64,000 bases of DNA from Falsihalocynthiibacter arcticus (GCF_000812665.2 NZ_CP014327.1:1087001-1151000), one strand, 5' to 3'. Numbered from the stretch's first letter, positions 1 through 10,003 are shown. A program made the numbers and translations. The notes: generated by a model from the letters alone, not told the origin.

Positions 1-1398
1 CGAAGGTAGGATCGGTTTGCGTGCCCCGTGTTGAACCATAGGTTTTGTGATCGGCGCAGAAGGAAGTTGGGGTGCGGCCACTCTGGCAACAGGTGGCGGC
101 GTCGGGGCGATATCAGGCGCAATCTGCGGTTCTACCTCCTGCGGATACTCATAGGTGTCAGTCTCTAACACGGCCTCTTCCACATCGTATTCTGCAAAAT
201 CTTCGACTGTGGCAGGGGAATTCAGAACCAAGGGGGCCGGTTTTTGGGATCGTAGCATTTTGGGCTCTGCCCGAACACTGGCACGCGGCGCATGACGCAC
301 ACGAGACTTGATGATCTCAGAAATTCGCGCTTTGATTCGAGCCTCGTCGTCCATTTCGCCTGACGCCTCAACCTTGGCAGCGGGCATGTCTTGAACAGGC
401 GCAGGGCTACGTTTTTTCAGCAAAGGTACGCGCGCAAACAAACCCGGTTTAGGAGCAGGTGCCGCATGTGTCGGTGCAGCCATGGGGGCGGGAGCGGCCA
501 AGACCTGTGCGGGTTCTTGGATGTCACGTGCAGGGGCGGCACGCGATTTCGGTGCCGAAAGAACAGGTTCCGCACGCACAACCTGTGCCGGCCGATGAGC
601 TTGTTGAGGGCGAGCAACCACGGGCTGTACGTTAAAATCACCGTCTAGATGCTCTTCGAAAACCGCGTCTTCCTCCGCAATGCGAGCCGCCATTTCACGG
701 CGCTCGTTCCGGCTCTCTTGAACACGTTTCGCGGCCAGAACAGCTTCATTCGCACCACGCCCCATGAGGGTCATTAGGCGCGCGTACCCCATGATCAAAC
801 CCACGAGGAGGAACCGGCCGATAACGCGCAACTCAGGTTTAGTGAAGCCCAACACAAAGACAGCAGCCCCCAACATTGCCACGCCAGAAACCAGCGAAAA
901 CAGTTTGAAACCGACCGTCGTTGTAACGCCAACTGCGTTGAGCAATCCTCCGGACACCATTTCACCGAACATACCGCCCAACCCAAAGCTGTGATCCCAG
1001 CTTACGGATGGCGCGTAAGTTTCGGCATGAACCGAAAAAATCGCAATCCAAATCGGTAGGAAAATCAACCGTGAGATAGCGCGCTCTTCGCCTTGATGCG
1101 CCGCAAATCGCACACCCCAAACAAGCATCGCAATGGGAACACCCCAACTCGCTACGCCTGCGATAATGAAAAGTGGCGACGCGATCGCCGCACCAAAGCC
1201 ACCCAACCAGTTTTGGATCGGGGCGCTTGTGGCGGAAAACCAACTCGGGTCTGTGGGCGAGTAAGACGCAAGTATCAACGTCGTCAACAGGCCTGCAACG
1301 ACCATTGCGACACCAATGAGTTCTTTGCCGCGTCTTTCGATGGCGGCCGTTACATTGGAGTCCAACAATGGGTCTCGTTGCCGTGTTTGATACGCCAT
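1..1398 (-). CDS. ftsK: DNA translocase FtsK, N-terminal part (runs off left edge)
   Basis: The reading frame is open from an ATG at 1398 to base 1, giving 466 residues. The first about 200 residues hold four or five hydrophobic segments (roughly 31-50, 66-95, 105-123, 158-180), followed by a long Pro/Ala-rich, charged linker. This is the membrane anchor plus linker of FtsK/SpoIIIE translocases, which pump DNA at the division septum and drive XerCD dimer resolution. The motor and gamma domains would lie outside the window. The start follows the stop of the aminotransferase gene by 6 bases, so the two are probably cotranscribed. The FtsK identity is inferred from the membrane-plus-linker architecture because no Walker motif is visible here; another polytopic protein with a long linker is less likely. 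Confidence 0.8.
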   Translation of the reverse strand, partial: MAYQTRQRDPLLDSNVTAAIERRGKELIGVAMVVAGLLTTLILASYSPTDPSWFSATSAPIQNWLGGFGAAIASPLFIIAGVASWGVPIAMLVWGVRFAAHQGEERAISRLIFLPIWIAIFSVHAETYAPSVSWDHSFGLGGMFGEMVSGGLLNAVGVTTTVGFKLFSLVSGVAMLGAAVFVLGFTKPELRVIGRFLLVGLIMGYARLMTLMGRGANEAVLAAKRVQESRNERREMAARIAEEDAVFEEHLDGDFNVQPVVARPQQAHRPAQVVRAEPVLSAPKSRAAPARDIQEPAQVLAAPAPMAAPTHAAPAPKPGLFARVPLLKKRSPAPVQDMPAAKVEASGEMDDEARIKARISEIIKSRVRHAPRASVRAEPKMLRSQKPAPLVLNSPATVEDFAEYDVEEAVLETDTYEYPQEVEPQIAPDIAPTPPPVARVAAPQLPSAPITKPMVQHGARKPILPS

Positions 1399-1404
1399 AC
1401 TCTA

Positions 1405-2586
1405 CTATCCTTCGCTATAGATACAGTTTCGGATCTTCTTCAGACCCGCCCGCACCTCTTCTTTTGGGGCCACGAGGGCGACACGAATGTAGCCCTGACC
1501 CGGATTATGTCCGTTTATGTCGCGACTAAGATATGCGCCGGGAAGAACCCGTACACCCGTATCGCGCCAAAGCTTTAACGCTGCTGCCTCTCCATCCTCA
1601 ACCGGAAGCCAAAGGAAAAAACCGGCTTCGGGAGATTCGTAGTTTTCGATGCCGTCGAATATCTCGTCCGCAATATCGAATTTTTCCGCATAGAGCTTTC
1701 TGTTCGCAACTACATGTGCCTCATCATCCCAGACTTTTGCGGCCGCCATTTGCAGTGGCAGAGGCAAAGGGGCGCCAGAATAGGCCCGAAGCAAGCTCAA
1801 ACGCGCCATCGTCTCTGGGCCACCCGCAATAAATCCAGACCGCAAGCCAGGCAGGTTTGACCGCTTCGATAAGGAGTGAAAAATCACGACGCGTTCGGGA
1901 TCAGCACCCATTTCTGCAGCAACTTGAAGTACACCAACCGGTGCATCAACCCGATATATTTCGGAGTAACACTCATCCGCTAGAATTTGAAAATCAAACT
2001 TCTCGGCAAGGGTGATCAATTCTTTCCAATAAGCGCGGCTTGCGACGGCACCCTGTGGATTAGACGGCGAACAGATATAAGCGAGGGCCGTACGGCGCAG
2101 AGTTTCAGGCTCTAATCCAGCGTAATTCGGCATGTACCCCGTCTCACGCTCGGCGGAAACATAAACGGATTCAGCGTTCACCGAAATTGCGCCAATCCCG
2201 TAAACTTGATAAAACGGGTTAGGAATAAGCACAACCGGAACGCCGTTTTTACTTTCAGGGCAAAGCGCCATCGCCGCGTTGTACAGCCCTTCCCGTGAGC
2301 CATTCACAGTCATAATCTGAGAACTGGGCAGGGCAACATTATAGCGCCGTTCAATCCATCCAGCGATCGAGGCCAAGAGTTCTGGCGCGCCATCATTTGG
2401 AGGATATCGGTTAAAACCCGCAGCATTTTCAGCGATTACGTCAGTAACAAAGGGTGGGAACGGATGTGTCGGCTCGCCGATGGTCATAGCAAATGGCTCG
2501 CCGCCGGGTGCGTGCGAGTCCAATAGCGTTCTTAAACGCGGAAATGCGTATTCTGGCAGATTCGAAAACCGCTCTGGAAAAACCAT
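1405..2586 (-). CDS. Class I/II pyridoxal-phosphate aminotransferase
   Basis: This is a 393-residue fold-type I aminotransferase. Visible family landmarks are the CSPSNPQG segment (about 172-179), the PLP-ring aspartate in ADECYSEIY (D204) and the Schiff-base lysine in SLSKRSNLPG (K241). The nearest relatives are DapC-like N-succinyldiaminopimelate aminotransferases, which make the lysine and peptidoglycan precursor, but substrate cannot be read from sequence alone. It lies between an amidase gene upstream and ftsK 6 bases downstream on the same strand. The ATG at 2586 begins a normal-length N-terminus. Confidence 0.85.
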   Translation of the reverse strand: MVFPERFSNLPEYAFPRLRTLLDSHAPGGEPFAMTIGEPTHPFPPFVTDVIAENAAGFNRYPPNDGAPELLASIAGWIERRYNVALPSSQIMTVNGSREGLYNAAMALCPESKNGVPVVLIPNPFYQVYGIGAISVNAESVYVSAERETGYMPNYAGLEPETLRRTALAYICSPSNPQGAVASRAYWKELITLAEKFDFQILADECYSEIYRVDAPVGVLQVAAEMGADPERVVIFHSLSKRSNLPGLRSGFIAGGPETMARLSLLRAYSGAPLPLPLQMAAAKVWDDEAHVVANRKLYAEKFDIADEIFDGIENYESPEAGFFLWLPVEDGEAAALKLWRDTGVRVLPGAYLSRDINGHNPGQGYIRVALVAPKEEVRAGLKKIRNCIYSEG

Positions 2587-2713
2587 ATATGCCTCAATGT
2601 CGGGATCATAAGCGCCCCGTATGTTTCGAGACTACCTGCGCAAAGGGATTTGGTCCAGAAAAACGCCGTTGTTATCCGCAGCTTGGCCATATGCATGTGG
2701 CATTTAGGTCAGC

Positions 2714-4042
2714 CTATTGAGCAAGTGCAATTTCCGCAGCACGCCCAATTCTAAGCAACGCCTCTTCGCCCATGGGCTTTCCCATCAACATAAATCCAGC
2801 CGACGCCACACTTGTGGGCAACGTTAGAGCCGATAGTCCAAGCAAATTCCCAATTCTGGTATTTCGCAATGCCAGTAAATTCCGTGAAGAATAGTATGAA
2901 TGGTCCGAGAGAAGACGTTTTTGGTTTGGCGGAAGGATCGGAGCCGTGGGTAGGACAATCGCGTCATACCCTGCCATTTCCAAATTCCACTTTGCGCGAA
3001 TTTCATCAATCTTGCGCCAACCTACAACGAAGTCGGATGCGAGAAAAGTTGCACCGCTTCGGAAACGCTCTAGAATTTCAGGAAACATTTTCTCGGGGGT
3101 GGCTTCGATAACGTCTTTCCATGTCCCATACGCCTCGCTAGAAAACAGTATCGGGGAGAGCGCCATCGCCTCATGCAATTCGGGAAAAATGACATCCTCA
3201 ACCTGTGCGCCATTCGAATTTAGGCGAGTTAGAGCCTGATTAAAACCAAGAGCCGGCTTATCTTCCACGTCCGCTTGCGCAATGGTTTGCAGCACACCTA
3301 GACGAACATTTCCAAGCCCCACGCCCCCAAGGTCAACAGGTTTTTGCCCCTCAATGAGTGCCAAAGCCTGCGCCGCATCCTCAACCGACCGACACAGCGG
3401 TCCCACGGTATCAAACCGCGCACAAAGAGGCACAACGCCTTTACAAGATATCCGCCCAGATGTGGTTTTCAGGCCGACCAGATCGTTCCAAGCCGCCGGA
3501 ATCCGCACTGACCCTCCCGTATCAGAACCAAGCGCAATAGGGGCAAGCCCATAAGCCACCGATGTCGCAGCCCCCGACGAACTTCCACCGGGGACAGCCT
3601 CCGCATCATTCACACAGGGAGGGGTTTCCTTCACTGGGTTTAGCCCAAGTCCCGAGAACGCCAGCTCGGACATATGCGTTTTTCCAAGGCAAACAGATCC
3701 GCCAAACGTTGCGGCCTTCAGGACTTCGGCATCGCTTTCAGGCACACGGCCAGCAAGTAAATCGCTTCCCGCTTCGGTCGCCACCCCTGCACTGTCAAAA
3801 AGATCTTTCCAACTGACGGGTACACCGTCCAACAGACCCAAACGCGCCCCAACTCGTGCCCTTTTTGCCGATTCCGCAGCTTCGGCCAACGCGCGTTCGC
3901 GTGTCACCTGTGTATAGATCTTGGCGCTTAGAGGGTGCGTATTAATGGCATCAAGATAGCATTGCGCGAGTTCAACGGGGTCAATATCACCGCTCCCAAT
4001 CGCTCGCCCCAAATCCGAGGCCGTCGCTTTTAGCCAATCCAT
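2714..4042 (-). CDS. Amidase signature family protein
   Basis: This 442-residue protein carries the Ser-cisSer-Lys triad of the amidase signature family: the lysine in PVSWKDLFD (about K79), the GGSSSGAA loop (about 152-159) and the nucleophile in DTGGSVRIP (about S178). These enzymes hydrolyse carboxamides; a GatA role in Gln-tRNA formation is possible but nothing beside it (no gatB or gatC) supports that. I chose the ATG at 4042 because a purine-rich ribosome site (AGGGGTGG) precedes it; an in-frame start at 4123 would add 27 atypical residues and reach to within 10 bases of the divergent ubiH-type gene. It is followed by the aminotransferase after about 127 bases. Confidence 0.85.
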   Translation of the reverse strand: MDWLKATASDLGRAIGSGDIDPVELAQCYLDAINTHPLSAKIYTQVTRERALAEAAESAKRARVGARLGLLDGVPVSWKDLFDSAGVATEAGSDLLAGRVPESDAEVLKAATFGGSVCLGKTHMSELAFSGLGLNPVKETPPCVNDAEAVPGGSSSGAATSVAYGLAPIALGSDTGGSVRIPAAWNDLVGLKTTSGRISCKGVVPLCARFDTVGPLCRSVEDAAQALALIEGQKPVDLGGVGLGNVRLGVLQTIAQADVEDKPALGFNQALTRLNSNGAQVEDVIFPELHEAMALSPILFSSEAYGTWKDVIEATPEKMFPEILERFRSGATFLASDFVVGWRKIDEIRAKWNLEMAGYDAIVLPTAPILPPNQKRLLSDHSYYSSRNLLALRNTRIGNLLGLSALTLPTSVASAGFMLMGKPMGEEALLRIGRAAEIALAQ

Positions 4043-4132
4043 TTTTCCACCCCTAATATCATATTTGCAATTTGCGACTCTAGCGACGACCGACCACATG
4101 GACAATCCCGCTAAAAGCGCCAATATACCTTT

Positions 4133-5359
4133 ATGAAATTTGATTCCGATATCCTGATTGTAGGCGGCGGGCTAAACGGCGCGTCAATGGCTTTGGCCCT
4201 CGTTCAAGGTGGGATGAGTGTCATCCTCGTAGACGCCCTCCCAACCCAAGTTCGAAAAGCGAATGATTTTGACGGGCGCGGGTATGCGTTGGCGTTGTCC
4301 TCCCAAAAACTAATGAGCGCTTTGGGCGTTTGGTCGGGGATCGCGCATCATTCCCAACCAATCTTGGATGTAAAAGTCACCGATGGGCGCGCGGGCGAAG
4401 GTCCTTCTCCATTTGTGCTGCACTTTGATCATCGTGAACTCGAAGAAGGCCCCATGGGGTATATGATTGAGGATCGCTTCTTAAGGTTCGCACTTTTGGA
4501 TGCGTTGGAAAAAGAACCTCGAATAGTGACTATTTCGGGTGAAACCGTTGTTTCCCAAGAACAGACGGCAACCGGTGCCACTGTGACATTAGCCTCAGAA
4601 AAAACTCTTGCTGCCCGCCTCCTCATTGGTTCGGATGGCAAAAAAAGCCAGACCGCAGAGCGAGCAGGAATTACCAGAGACATCAAAGATTACGGCCAGA
4701 CCGCCTTGGTTGCCGCCGTTGCGCATGACCTGCCACACGAGGGCTGTGCACATCAGTTTTTCATGCCGTCGGGGCCACTGGCGATTTTACCCCTTCCGGG
4801 AAATGTTTCGTCCATTGTCTGGAGCGAAACGCACGAGAATGCCGCTAGGATCAAGGCGCTCTCGGACGCCGGTTTTCTGGAAGAGTTGCGCCCAAGGTTT
4901 GGGAGTTTTCTGGGAGATATTTCGCTGGCGGGTGGAAGATTTTCCTATCCCCTTACCCTTTCGGTCACCCCAGAAATGGTTGCCCAACGTTTGGCCCTCA
5001 TTGGAGATGCGGCACATGCGGTGCATCCAATTGCGGGTCAGGGTCTCAACCTTGGCCTGAGAGATGTCGGCGCATTAGCGCAAGTAATTATAGAAGCCAA
5101 ACGTCGCGGAGAAGACTTCGGTGCCTCTGATGTTTTGGCGCGGTATCAACAATGGCGACGCTTTGATACGGCAGCACTTGCGGGTGCGACAGACGGATTC
5201 AACGCTCTATTTTCAAACGATAATTCTGCGCTTCGGGCCGTAAGGGATTTGGGACTAGGTTTGGTCAATGCCATTCCGGGTGCGCGGCGACGCTTAATGC
5301 GCGAAGCGGCGGGCCTAACGGGAGACGTTCCTAAACTGCTTCAAGGACGCCCGATTTAA
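4133..5359 (+). CDS. UbiH/UbiF/COQ6-family FAD-dependent hydroxylase
   Basis: This 408-residue flavoprotein monooxygenase probably hydroxylates the ubiquinone ring. An FAD dinucleotide-binding motif, GGGLNG, sits at 11-16, the GSDGKKS segment at about 167-172 matches the family DG motif, and [16 protein letters not shown] (291-306) is the second FAD-contacting signature. The full length matches the family. Which ring position it modifies (UbiH, UbiF, UbiI or UbiL type) cannot be decided by eye. It is divergent from the amidase gene and ends 4 bases into the oppositely oriented Trm112 gene. Confidence 0.88.
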   Translation: MKFDSDILIVGGGLNGASMALALVQGGMSVILVDALPTQVRKANDFDGRGYALALSSQKLMSALGVWSGIAHHSQPILDVKVTDGRAGEGPSPFVLHFDHRELEEGPMGYMIEDRFLRFALLDALEKEPRIVTISGETVVSQEQTATGATVTLASEKTLAARLLIGSDGKKSQTAERAGITRDIKDYGQTALVAAVAHDLPHEGCAHQFFMPSGPLAILPLPGNVSSIVWSETHENAARIKALSDAGFLEELRPRFGSFLGDISLAGGRFSYPLTLSVTPEMVAQRLALIGDAAHAVHPIAGQGLNLGLRDVGALAQVIIEAKRRGEDFGASDVLARYQQWRRFDTAALAGATDGFNALFSNDNSALRAVRDLGLGLVNAIPGARRRLMREAAGLTGDVPKLLQGRPI

Positions 5360-5538
5360 TCGAGTTCGCGCGCCTCATCAATGAGCATAACAGGAATGCC
5401 ATTGCGGATTGGAAAGGCCAAATTGGCTGGCTTTGAGATGAGCTCCGCATTTTTGGCGTCGTAGTCGAGCCGCGCTTGCGTCAGAGGGCACACCAAGCTT
5501 TCGAGCATTTTCGGGTCAAAAACCCCTTCATTTGTCAT
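5356..5538 (-). CDS. Trm112 family protein
   Basis: A 60-residue Trm112/YcaR-type protein. The core [13 protein letters not shown] followed by [14 protein letters not shown] is the family pattern. Trm112 proteins activate methyltransferases in eukaryotes and archaea; the bacterial short forms have no settled function. Only one cysteine remains at the site where zinc-binding members have two pairs, so this one probably binds no zinc. It is the last gene of a minus-strand operon, its start overlapping the LON-domain gene by 4 bases. Confidence 0.85.
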   Translation of the reverse strand: MTNEGVFDPKMLESLVCPLTQARLDYDAKNAELISKPANLAFPIRNGIPVMLIDEARELD

Positions 5539-6173
5539 TGTATTTGTTCCTTCTGTGACCCTGCATGAATGGCCATTTCCATCAAAGCCTGAAGCGTTTC
5601 TCGTCGCGTTTTCAAATCCGCAGCTTCCAATAGTGCTTGCTTCTCTTCTGGCTCAAATGGACAGAGCATCGACAGGGAATTGATCAACAATTCGTCCTCG
5701 GCTCCCGACAAGTTTTCCCAATCGGTTTCCAATTCTTGCATATGAAAATACTTTTGAAGCAACGGAATAAAATCATCCCGCGGAAACTCTGGATCATGCT
5801 CTGGTCCAGCCACATCTCGTTCAAAACCCGTCCAGCTTGGCGTCGTGACTAAGTAGGGTTTAAAACTCTCGCGAAAGTCCAACGGCCGGTACCGTGACAC
5901 ACCCGAAAGTGTAATCATGTACCGCCCATCGGCAGTTTCTGAAAAACCGACGATCCGACCGGCGCAGCCAACATTCTGATACGTCGTTTCGCCTTTACCT
6001 TTCTCGGTCTGGATGAGGCCGATCATACGGTCATCCGTCTTTAGGCAATCATCAACCATTGCCAAAAAACGCGGTTCAAAGACTTGCAGAGGCAGCCTCC
6101 CGCGCGGAAGGAGCAGCGCCCCATCAATTGGAAAAAGCGGTAAGGTCTCTGGAAGTTTGACGGGCAATTTCAT
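5535..6173 (-). CDS. LON substrate-binding domain protein
   Basis: This 212-residue protein consists of a lone LON N-terminal (substrate-recognition) domain, with [19 protein letters not shown] at the N-terminus and the usual [13 protein letters not shown] helix. It has no AAA+ or protease domain, so it is not the Lon protease. Stand-alone LON-domain proteins are common in alphaproteobacteria and are thought to bind unfolded protein, but the role is not established. It starts 26 bases after the thioredoxin-TPR gene and overlaps the Trm112 gene, which argues for one transcript. Confidence 0.88.
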   Translation of the reverse strand: MKLPVKLPETLPLFPIDGALLLPRGRLPLQVFEPRFLAMVDDCLKTDDRMIGLIQTEKGKGETTYQNVGCAGRIVGFSETADGRYMITLSGVSRYRPLDFRESFKPYLVTTPSWTGFERDVAGPEHDPEFPRDDFIPLLQKYFHMQELETDWENLSGAEDELLINSLSMLCPFEPEEKQALLEAADLKTRRETLQALMEMAIHAGSQKEQIQ

Positions 6174-6199
6174 TGTTTTGAACTCGCTCCGGTTTTCGA

Positions 6200-7123
6200 T
6201 TACACAAAAATCATTGAGGACAGTTTGCGCCGTCCATTCAGAGCGATCGGATCTTTCATGTCCAAGGCATCAAAAATGGTAAACATTTGAGATTTGGCAG
6301 CGCCGTCGTTCCAGTCTCTATCCCGCCTGAATAGCTCCAAAAGAGCTTCCACAGCCCCTTCGGTATCACCTGCAGCAAGTAGCGCAGTGGACAGATCGAA
6401 ACGGGCTTGATGATCGTCTGGATTGGCCTCCACAGCAGCAGAAAGCTCAGTTTCCGGACCTGCGTTTGCGGCTTGCTTCGCTAAATCAACTTTCGCCCGT
6501 ACCGCTTCAATTGCTTTACTCTCGGATATTTCCGCAGGAATGCCGTTCAGCACTGCCTCGGCCTCTTCCACTTCGCCAAGCGCCAAATGGCACTTAATGA
6601 TGCCCGCAAAGGATGGCACATTCATGGGATCTTCTTCGGTGATCGCTACGAATGTTTGCAGGGCATCGTCAAATTCGCCAACTTCAAACATTGCTTCGGC
6701 AGCCTCGACCGCATCTGCGAGCCCACCATCGGGCGCACCGGGCCCCATGGCGGCGACTCGCTCTACAAATTGATCAATCTCGCTGGGAGGGAGTGCACCC
6801 TGAAATCCGTCAACCGGCTGTCCTTGCCAGAAAGCATAAACTGTAGGGATGGATTTGATCTGTAATTGAGCGGAAATTCCGGGGTTCTGGTCAACATCGA
6901 CCTTTACCATTTTAACGGCGCCCTCAGCTTTGTTCACCGCAGCTTCGAGTGCAGGCCCAAGCGTTTTGCATGGACCACACCACGGTGCCCAGAAATCAAC
7001 GATGATCGGAACCTCTTTGCTGGCTTCGATCACATCTTCCAAGAAGTTGGCCTCCGAAGACTCCTTGATTAGGGTCTCATCCGTAGGTTCGGCGGGCGCA
7101 TCTGTTTTTCCAAATTCAAGCAT
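6200..7123 (-). CDS. Thioredoxin-TPR protein (CnoX/YbbN type)
   Basis: A 307-residue cytoplasmic protein. A thioredoxin fold with the active site WCGPC lies at 48-52 and a cis-proline segment in IKSIPTVYAF; from about residue 135 the chain is alpha-helical and tetratricopeptide-like. This is the architecture of E. coli CnoX/YbbN, a chaperone-linked redox holdase. Unlike E. coli CnoX, which has SxxC, this one keeps both cysteines and so could be redox active. It sits between xthA (50 bases upstream) and the LON-domain gene. Confidence 0.88.
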   Translation of the reverse strand: MLEFGKTDAPAEPTDETLIKESSEANFLEDVIEASKEVPIIVDFWAPWCGPCKTLGPALEAAVNKAEGAVKMVKVDVDQNPGISAQLQIKSIPTVYAFWQGQPVDGFQGALPPSEIDQFVERVAAMGPGAPDGGLADAVEAAEAMFEVGEFDDALQTFVAITEEDPMNVPSFAGIIKCHLALGEVEEAEAVLNGIPAEISESKAIEAVRAKVDLAKQAANAGPETELSAAVEANPDDHQARFDLSTALLAAGDTEGAVEALLELFRRDRDWNDGAAKSQMFTIFDALDMKDPIALNGRRKLSSMIFV

Positions 7124-7172
7124 CGATCACAATCCAATTAACGTCATTTATATCTATATGGGGGTTACGACC

Positions 7173-7961
7173 CTAAAGGTCAAAGGTTGCAAAGACGGGC
7201 GCGTGGTCGCTCGGCTTCTCCCACCCGCGCGCATCGCGTGCAATTCGGCTGCTGTGACCCGCGCTTTTAATATCGCCCGTCGCCCAAATGTGATCCAAAC
7301 GCCGCCCTTTGTCTGCGTCCGACCAGTCCTTGGCCCGATAACTCCACCAGCTATAGACTTTACCGTCTGGAATATCGGCCCGTGTCACATCATGCCAATC
7401 GCCAGATTCTCGGGTCTCTTCGAACTTTTCAACTTCGATTGGCGTATGGCTCACGACCTTCAGAAGTTTTTTATGATCCCAAACATCGTCTTCCCGTGGG
7501 GCAATATTCAAGTCCCCAACCAAAATTGACCTTTTCGGCATATTGGCGCGGAAATCATCCCGCATATCAGCGAGGTAATCGAGCTTTTGGCCGAACTTCT
7601 CATTCACCAAACGATCGGCCACGTCGCCGCCCGCTGGCACATAGTGGTTATGAATCGTTACGCCATTTTCGAGTTTCGCAGCCACATGTCGCGCGTGCCC
7701 AAGATTGGCGAAATCGTGCATCCCGACCAACTCAAGCGGAAGGCGCGAAAGGATCGCAACCCCATTATACCCCTTTTGGCCGTTTGCCACCATATGCGTA
7801 TAGCCAAGCGCGTGAAAAGCCTCGGTCGGAATTTTATCCACGGGGCTTTTACATTCCTGCAAACATAAAACGTCCGGCGCCTGTTCCTCTAGTAATTTCA
7901 GTACGATAGGTTCGCGAAGGCGCACAGAATTGATATTCCAGGTGCAGAGGGTAAAAGACAT
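7173..7961 (-). CDS. xthA: Exodeoxyribonuclease III
   Basis: This 262-residue enzyme belongs to the exonuclease III/AP endonuclease family, which cuts DNA at abasic sites and removes blocked 3' ends in base excision repair. Family motifs are in order: LCTWNINSVRLR at the N-terminus, CLQECKS (metal-binding Glu), VGDLNIAP (catalytic Asp/Asn) and KPSDHAPV (catalytic Asp-His) at the C-terminus. The ATG at 7961 is preferred because GGAGCG lies six bases before it and the family begins exactly at this point; an in-frame ATG at 8051 would add 30 unrelated residues. It is the first gene of a four-gene minus-strand operon. Confidence 0.92.
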   Translation of the reverse strand: MSFTLCTWNINSVRLREPIVLKLLEEQAPDVLCLQECKSPVDKIPTEAFHALGYTHMVANGQKGYNGVAILSRLPLELVGMHDFANLGHARHVAAKLENGVTIHNHYVPAGGDVADRLVNEKFGQKLDYLADMRDDFRANMPKRSILVGDLNIAPREDDVWDHKKLLKVVSHTPIEVEKFEETRESGDWHDVTRADIPDGKVYSWWSYRAKDWSDADKGRRLDHIWATGDIKSAGHSSRIARDARGWEKPSDHAPVFATFDL

Positions 7962-8196
7962 GTGGCGCTCCAAATTTTTTGTTTCCCAAGGATAGGGCCG
8001 AGCCGTCGGAATAACCACCCAAAAGGTTTTCGTACACCCGCTTTTGCGCAAGAATCCAGCTCCATCGCGCCGAACGTTTGTTTCCGAATGTTAACCAAAT
8101 CTACAGTTAATGCCCCTTTGTTGCCTTTAAACCTTCAAACTTTCCACTCAAACCCTTGCTATGAATTGACCCTACTCAGGATGGTTGGGAACAAAA

Positions 8197-9249
8197 ATGC
8201 CAATACTCTATACACTAGAAGACGATCAAATTTCGGTCACCGGAGGCAAGTCGCTTTCCGGTATCAGTCAGGGCGACGGCAGTCATTTGATTGGAGAAAC
8301 GATCACCCTCAATTCCAATCTATGGCAAACTGTCGAAATCAACGATGCAAATGAAACATTCGACGACAACGACACCTCCCAAACTCTGAGCGAAGACATA
8401 ACATATGGCGGCCAAGATTACGACGCGGGCGCGATCATTGAAGCGGAATTCCAGATCAATGTTCAAGATCCCGACGGCAACACATACACCATTATGGCCG
8501 TCAACATTCGGGAACCCGGGGGAGCAAACTCCTTCGGAACTGTCGAAGGATTGGCATTTATCGGGCCCGTCGGCGGTTTTCCTCCGGTTGGGGTGCCCCT
8601 TACTGTTGTTTCAGCGTCCGAAGGCCCGTCGACTGGGACTACAAATTACGACACCTACGCGTCTCCTCCATGCTTTACCCCCGAAACATTAATCGAAACC
8701 GCCAGCGGTCCCCGCGCGATTGAGACGCTTTCACCTGGTGACTTGGTGGAGACATTGGACCACGGGTTAAAGCCCTTGCGCTGGAAGGGCGAAGTCCAGT
8801 TTTCGCGTGATGAGTTGGCTCTCTACCCTGTGTTTGAGCCTGTTTTGATTCAAAAAGGGGCTCTTGGGAATGGCGTACCGAAGCGTGATCTGCTCGTCTC
8901 GCCACAGCATCGTGTATTGATTTCCGATTGGCGTGCCGAACTGTTTTATGGCGAGGACGAAGTCTTGGTTGCAGCCAAGCATTTGGTAAACGGTACGACA
9001 ATTTCTCGGCATCTCCCAACAGACGGCGTTACCTATATTCACTTACTATTTGATCATCACGAAGTTATCTTCTCCGAAGGTTTATCTTCAGAAAGCTTTC
9101 TGCCTGGCGCGGAAGTATGTGAAGGAATGGCCGCCGAAGTTCAGAATGAACTCTATGCGTTGTTCCCAGAACTCGAGGAGGATTGGAGCGCATTCAGTGC
9201 CGCCAAACCGAGCCTAAAAGCCTATCAAGCCGCACCGTTATTAGCATAA
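8197..9249 (+). CDS. Hint-domain protein, Rhodobacteraceae type
   Basis: This 350-residue protein has two parts. Residues 1-155 form an acidic beta-rich region rich in Asp, Gly and Thr. From C159 a Hint (hedgehog/intein) module begins, CFTPETLIETASGPRAIE, with the block-B like SPQHRVL at 235-241. Hint modules in inteins and hedgehog proteins catalyse an N-S acyl shift at the first cysteine; here no C-extein of useful size follows, and the function of this bacterial group is unknown. I used the ATG at 8197; an in-frame TTG at 8185 is possible. No signal peptide is visible. The gene stands alone, convergent with the regulator gene downstream. Confidence 0.85.
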   Translation: MPILYTLEDDQISVTGGKSLSGISQGDGSHLIGETITLNSNLWQTVEINDANETFDDNDTSQTLSEDITYGGQDYDAGAIIEAEFQINVQDPDGNTYTIMAVNIREPGGANSFGTVEGLAFIGPVGGFPPVGVPLTVVSASEGPSTGTTNYDTYASPPCFTPETLIETASGPRAIETLSPGDLVETLDHGLKPLRWKGEVQFSRDELALYPVFEPVLIQKGALGNGVPKRDLLVSPQHRVLISDWRAELFYGEDEVLVAAKHLVNGTTISRHLPTDGVTYIHLLFDHHEVIFSEGLSSESFLPGAEVCEGMAAEVQNELYALFPELEEDWSAFSAAKPSLKAYQAAPLLA

Positions 9250-9272
9250 AAAACCCGGGCACAAGGCCCGGG
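9250..9272 (-). terminator. Rho-independent terminator of the cenR-like gene
   Basis: A perfect 7-bp stem, CCCGGGC (9254-9260) and GCCCGGG (9266-9272), with a 5-base loop. Read on the minus strand it is followed by a T-tract, so it ends transcription of the response regulator gene that stops at 9317. On the plus strand there is no T-run after the stem. Confidence 0.85.
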
Positions 9273-9316
9273 CAAGTCAACAGGGAGGTGCGACTTAACC
9301 CAGTCGCCGGGAACTT

Positions 9317-10003
9317 TTAGGAGGCGAGGCGATACCCGCCGCTTTCGGTAACAAGAAGACGCGCATTGCTTGGATCAAGCTCAATTTTCTGCCGCAGACG
9401 ATAGATATGTGTCTCTAACGTGTGAGTTGTGACCCCTGCGTTATAGCCCCAAACCTCATGCAACAAAACATCCCGCGCTACGACACTGCCTGTGGCGCGG
9501 TACAAAAACTTAAGGATGTTTGTTTCCTTTTCGGTCAGGCGCACTTTCTTTTCGTCCTCGGTAATCAACATTTTGACCGCAGGCTTGAATGTATATGGAC
9601 CCAGCTGAAAAACCGCATCTTCGCTCTGCTCGTGCTGGCGCAACTGCGCCCGAATACGGGCCAAAAGGACGGGAAACTTGAATGGCTTGGTGACGTAATC
9701 ATTTGCACCTGCGTCGAGGCCAAGGATCGTATCCGCGTCGCTATCATGCCCGGTAAGCATCACAATAGGGCATTTAATCCCTTGCTTGCGCATCAAGCGA
9801 CACAACTCACGGCCATCGGTATCAGGTAGGCCGACGTCCAATATCACCAACTCATAGATGGCTTCTTTGGCTTTCACCATCGCCGTCGCACCCGAATCTG
9901 CCTCGAAAACATCGAAGTCTTCGGTCATAACCAATTGCTCTGAAAGAGCTTCACGTAGGTCGTCATCATCGTCGACCAGTAGTATTTTCTTGAGCGCTAC
10001 CAT
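9317..10003 (-). CDS. cenR: OmpR-family response regulator, CenR-like
   Basis: This 228-residue regulator has a receiver domain with an acidic pocket (D11-D13), the phospho-acceptor in LVILDVGLP (D56) and the conserved lysine in VTKPF (K106). A winged-helix DNA-binding domain follows, ending RLRQKIELDP...GGYRLAS. The segment VTTHTLETHIYRLRQKIE resembles CenR, the essential envelope regulator of Caulobacter and Rhodobacter, rather than PhoB or CtrA. No sensor kinase gene is adjacent, which is also usual for cenR. The gene name is an inference from resemblance. Confidence 0.75.
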   Translation of the reverse strand: MVALKKILLVDDDDDLREALSEQLVMTEDFDVFEADSGATAMVKAKEAIYELVILDVGLPDTDGRELCRLMRKQGIKCPIVMLTGHDSDADTILGLDAGANDYVTKPFKFPVLLARIRAQLRQHEQSEDAVFQLGPYTFKPAVKMLITEDEKKVRLTEKETNILKFLYRATGSVVARDVLLHEVWGYNAGVTTHTLETHIYRLRQKIELDPSNARLLVTESGGYRLAS

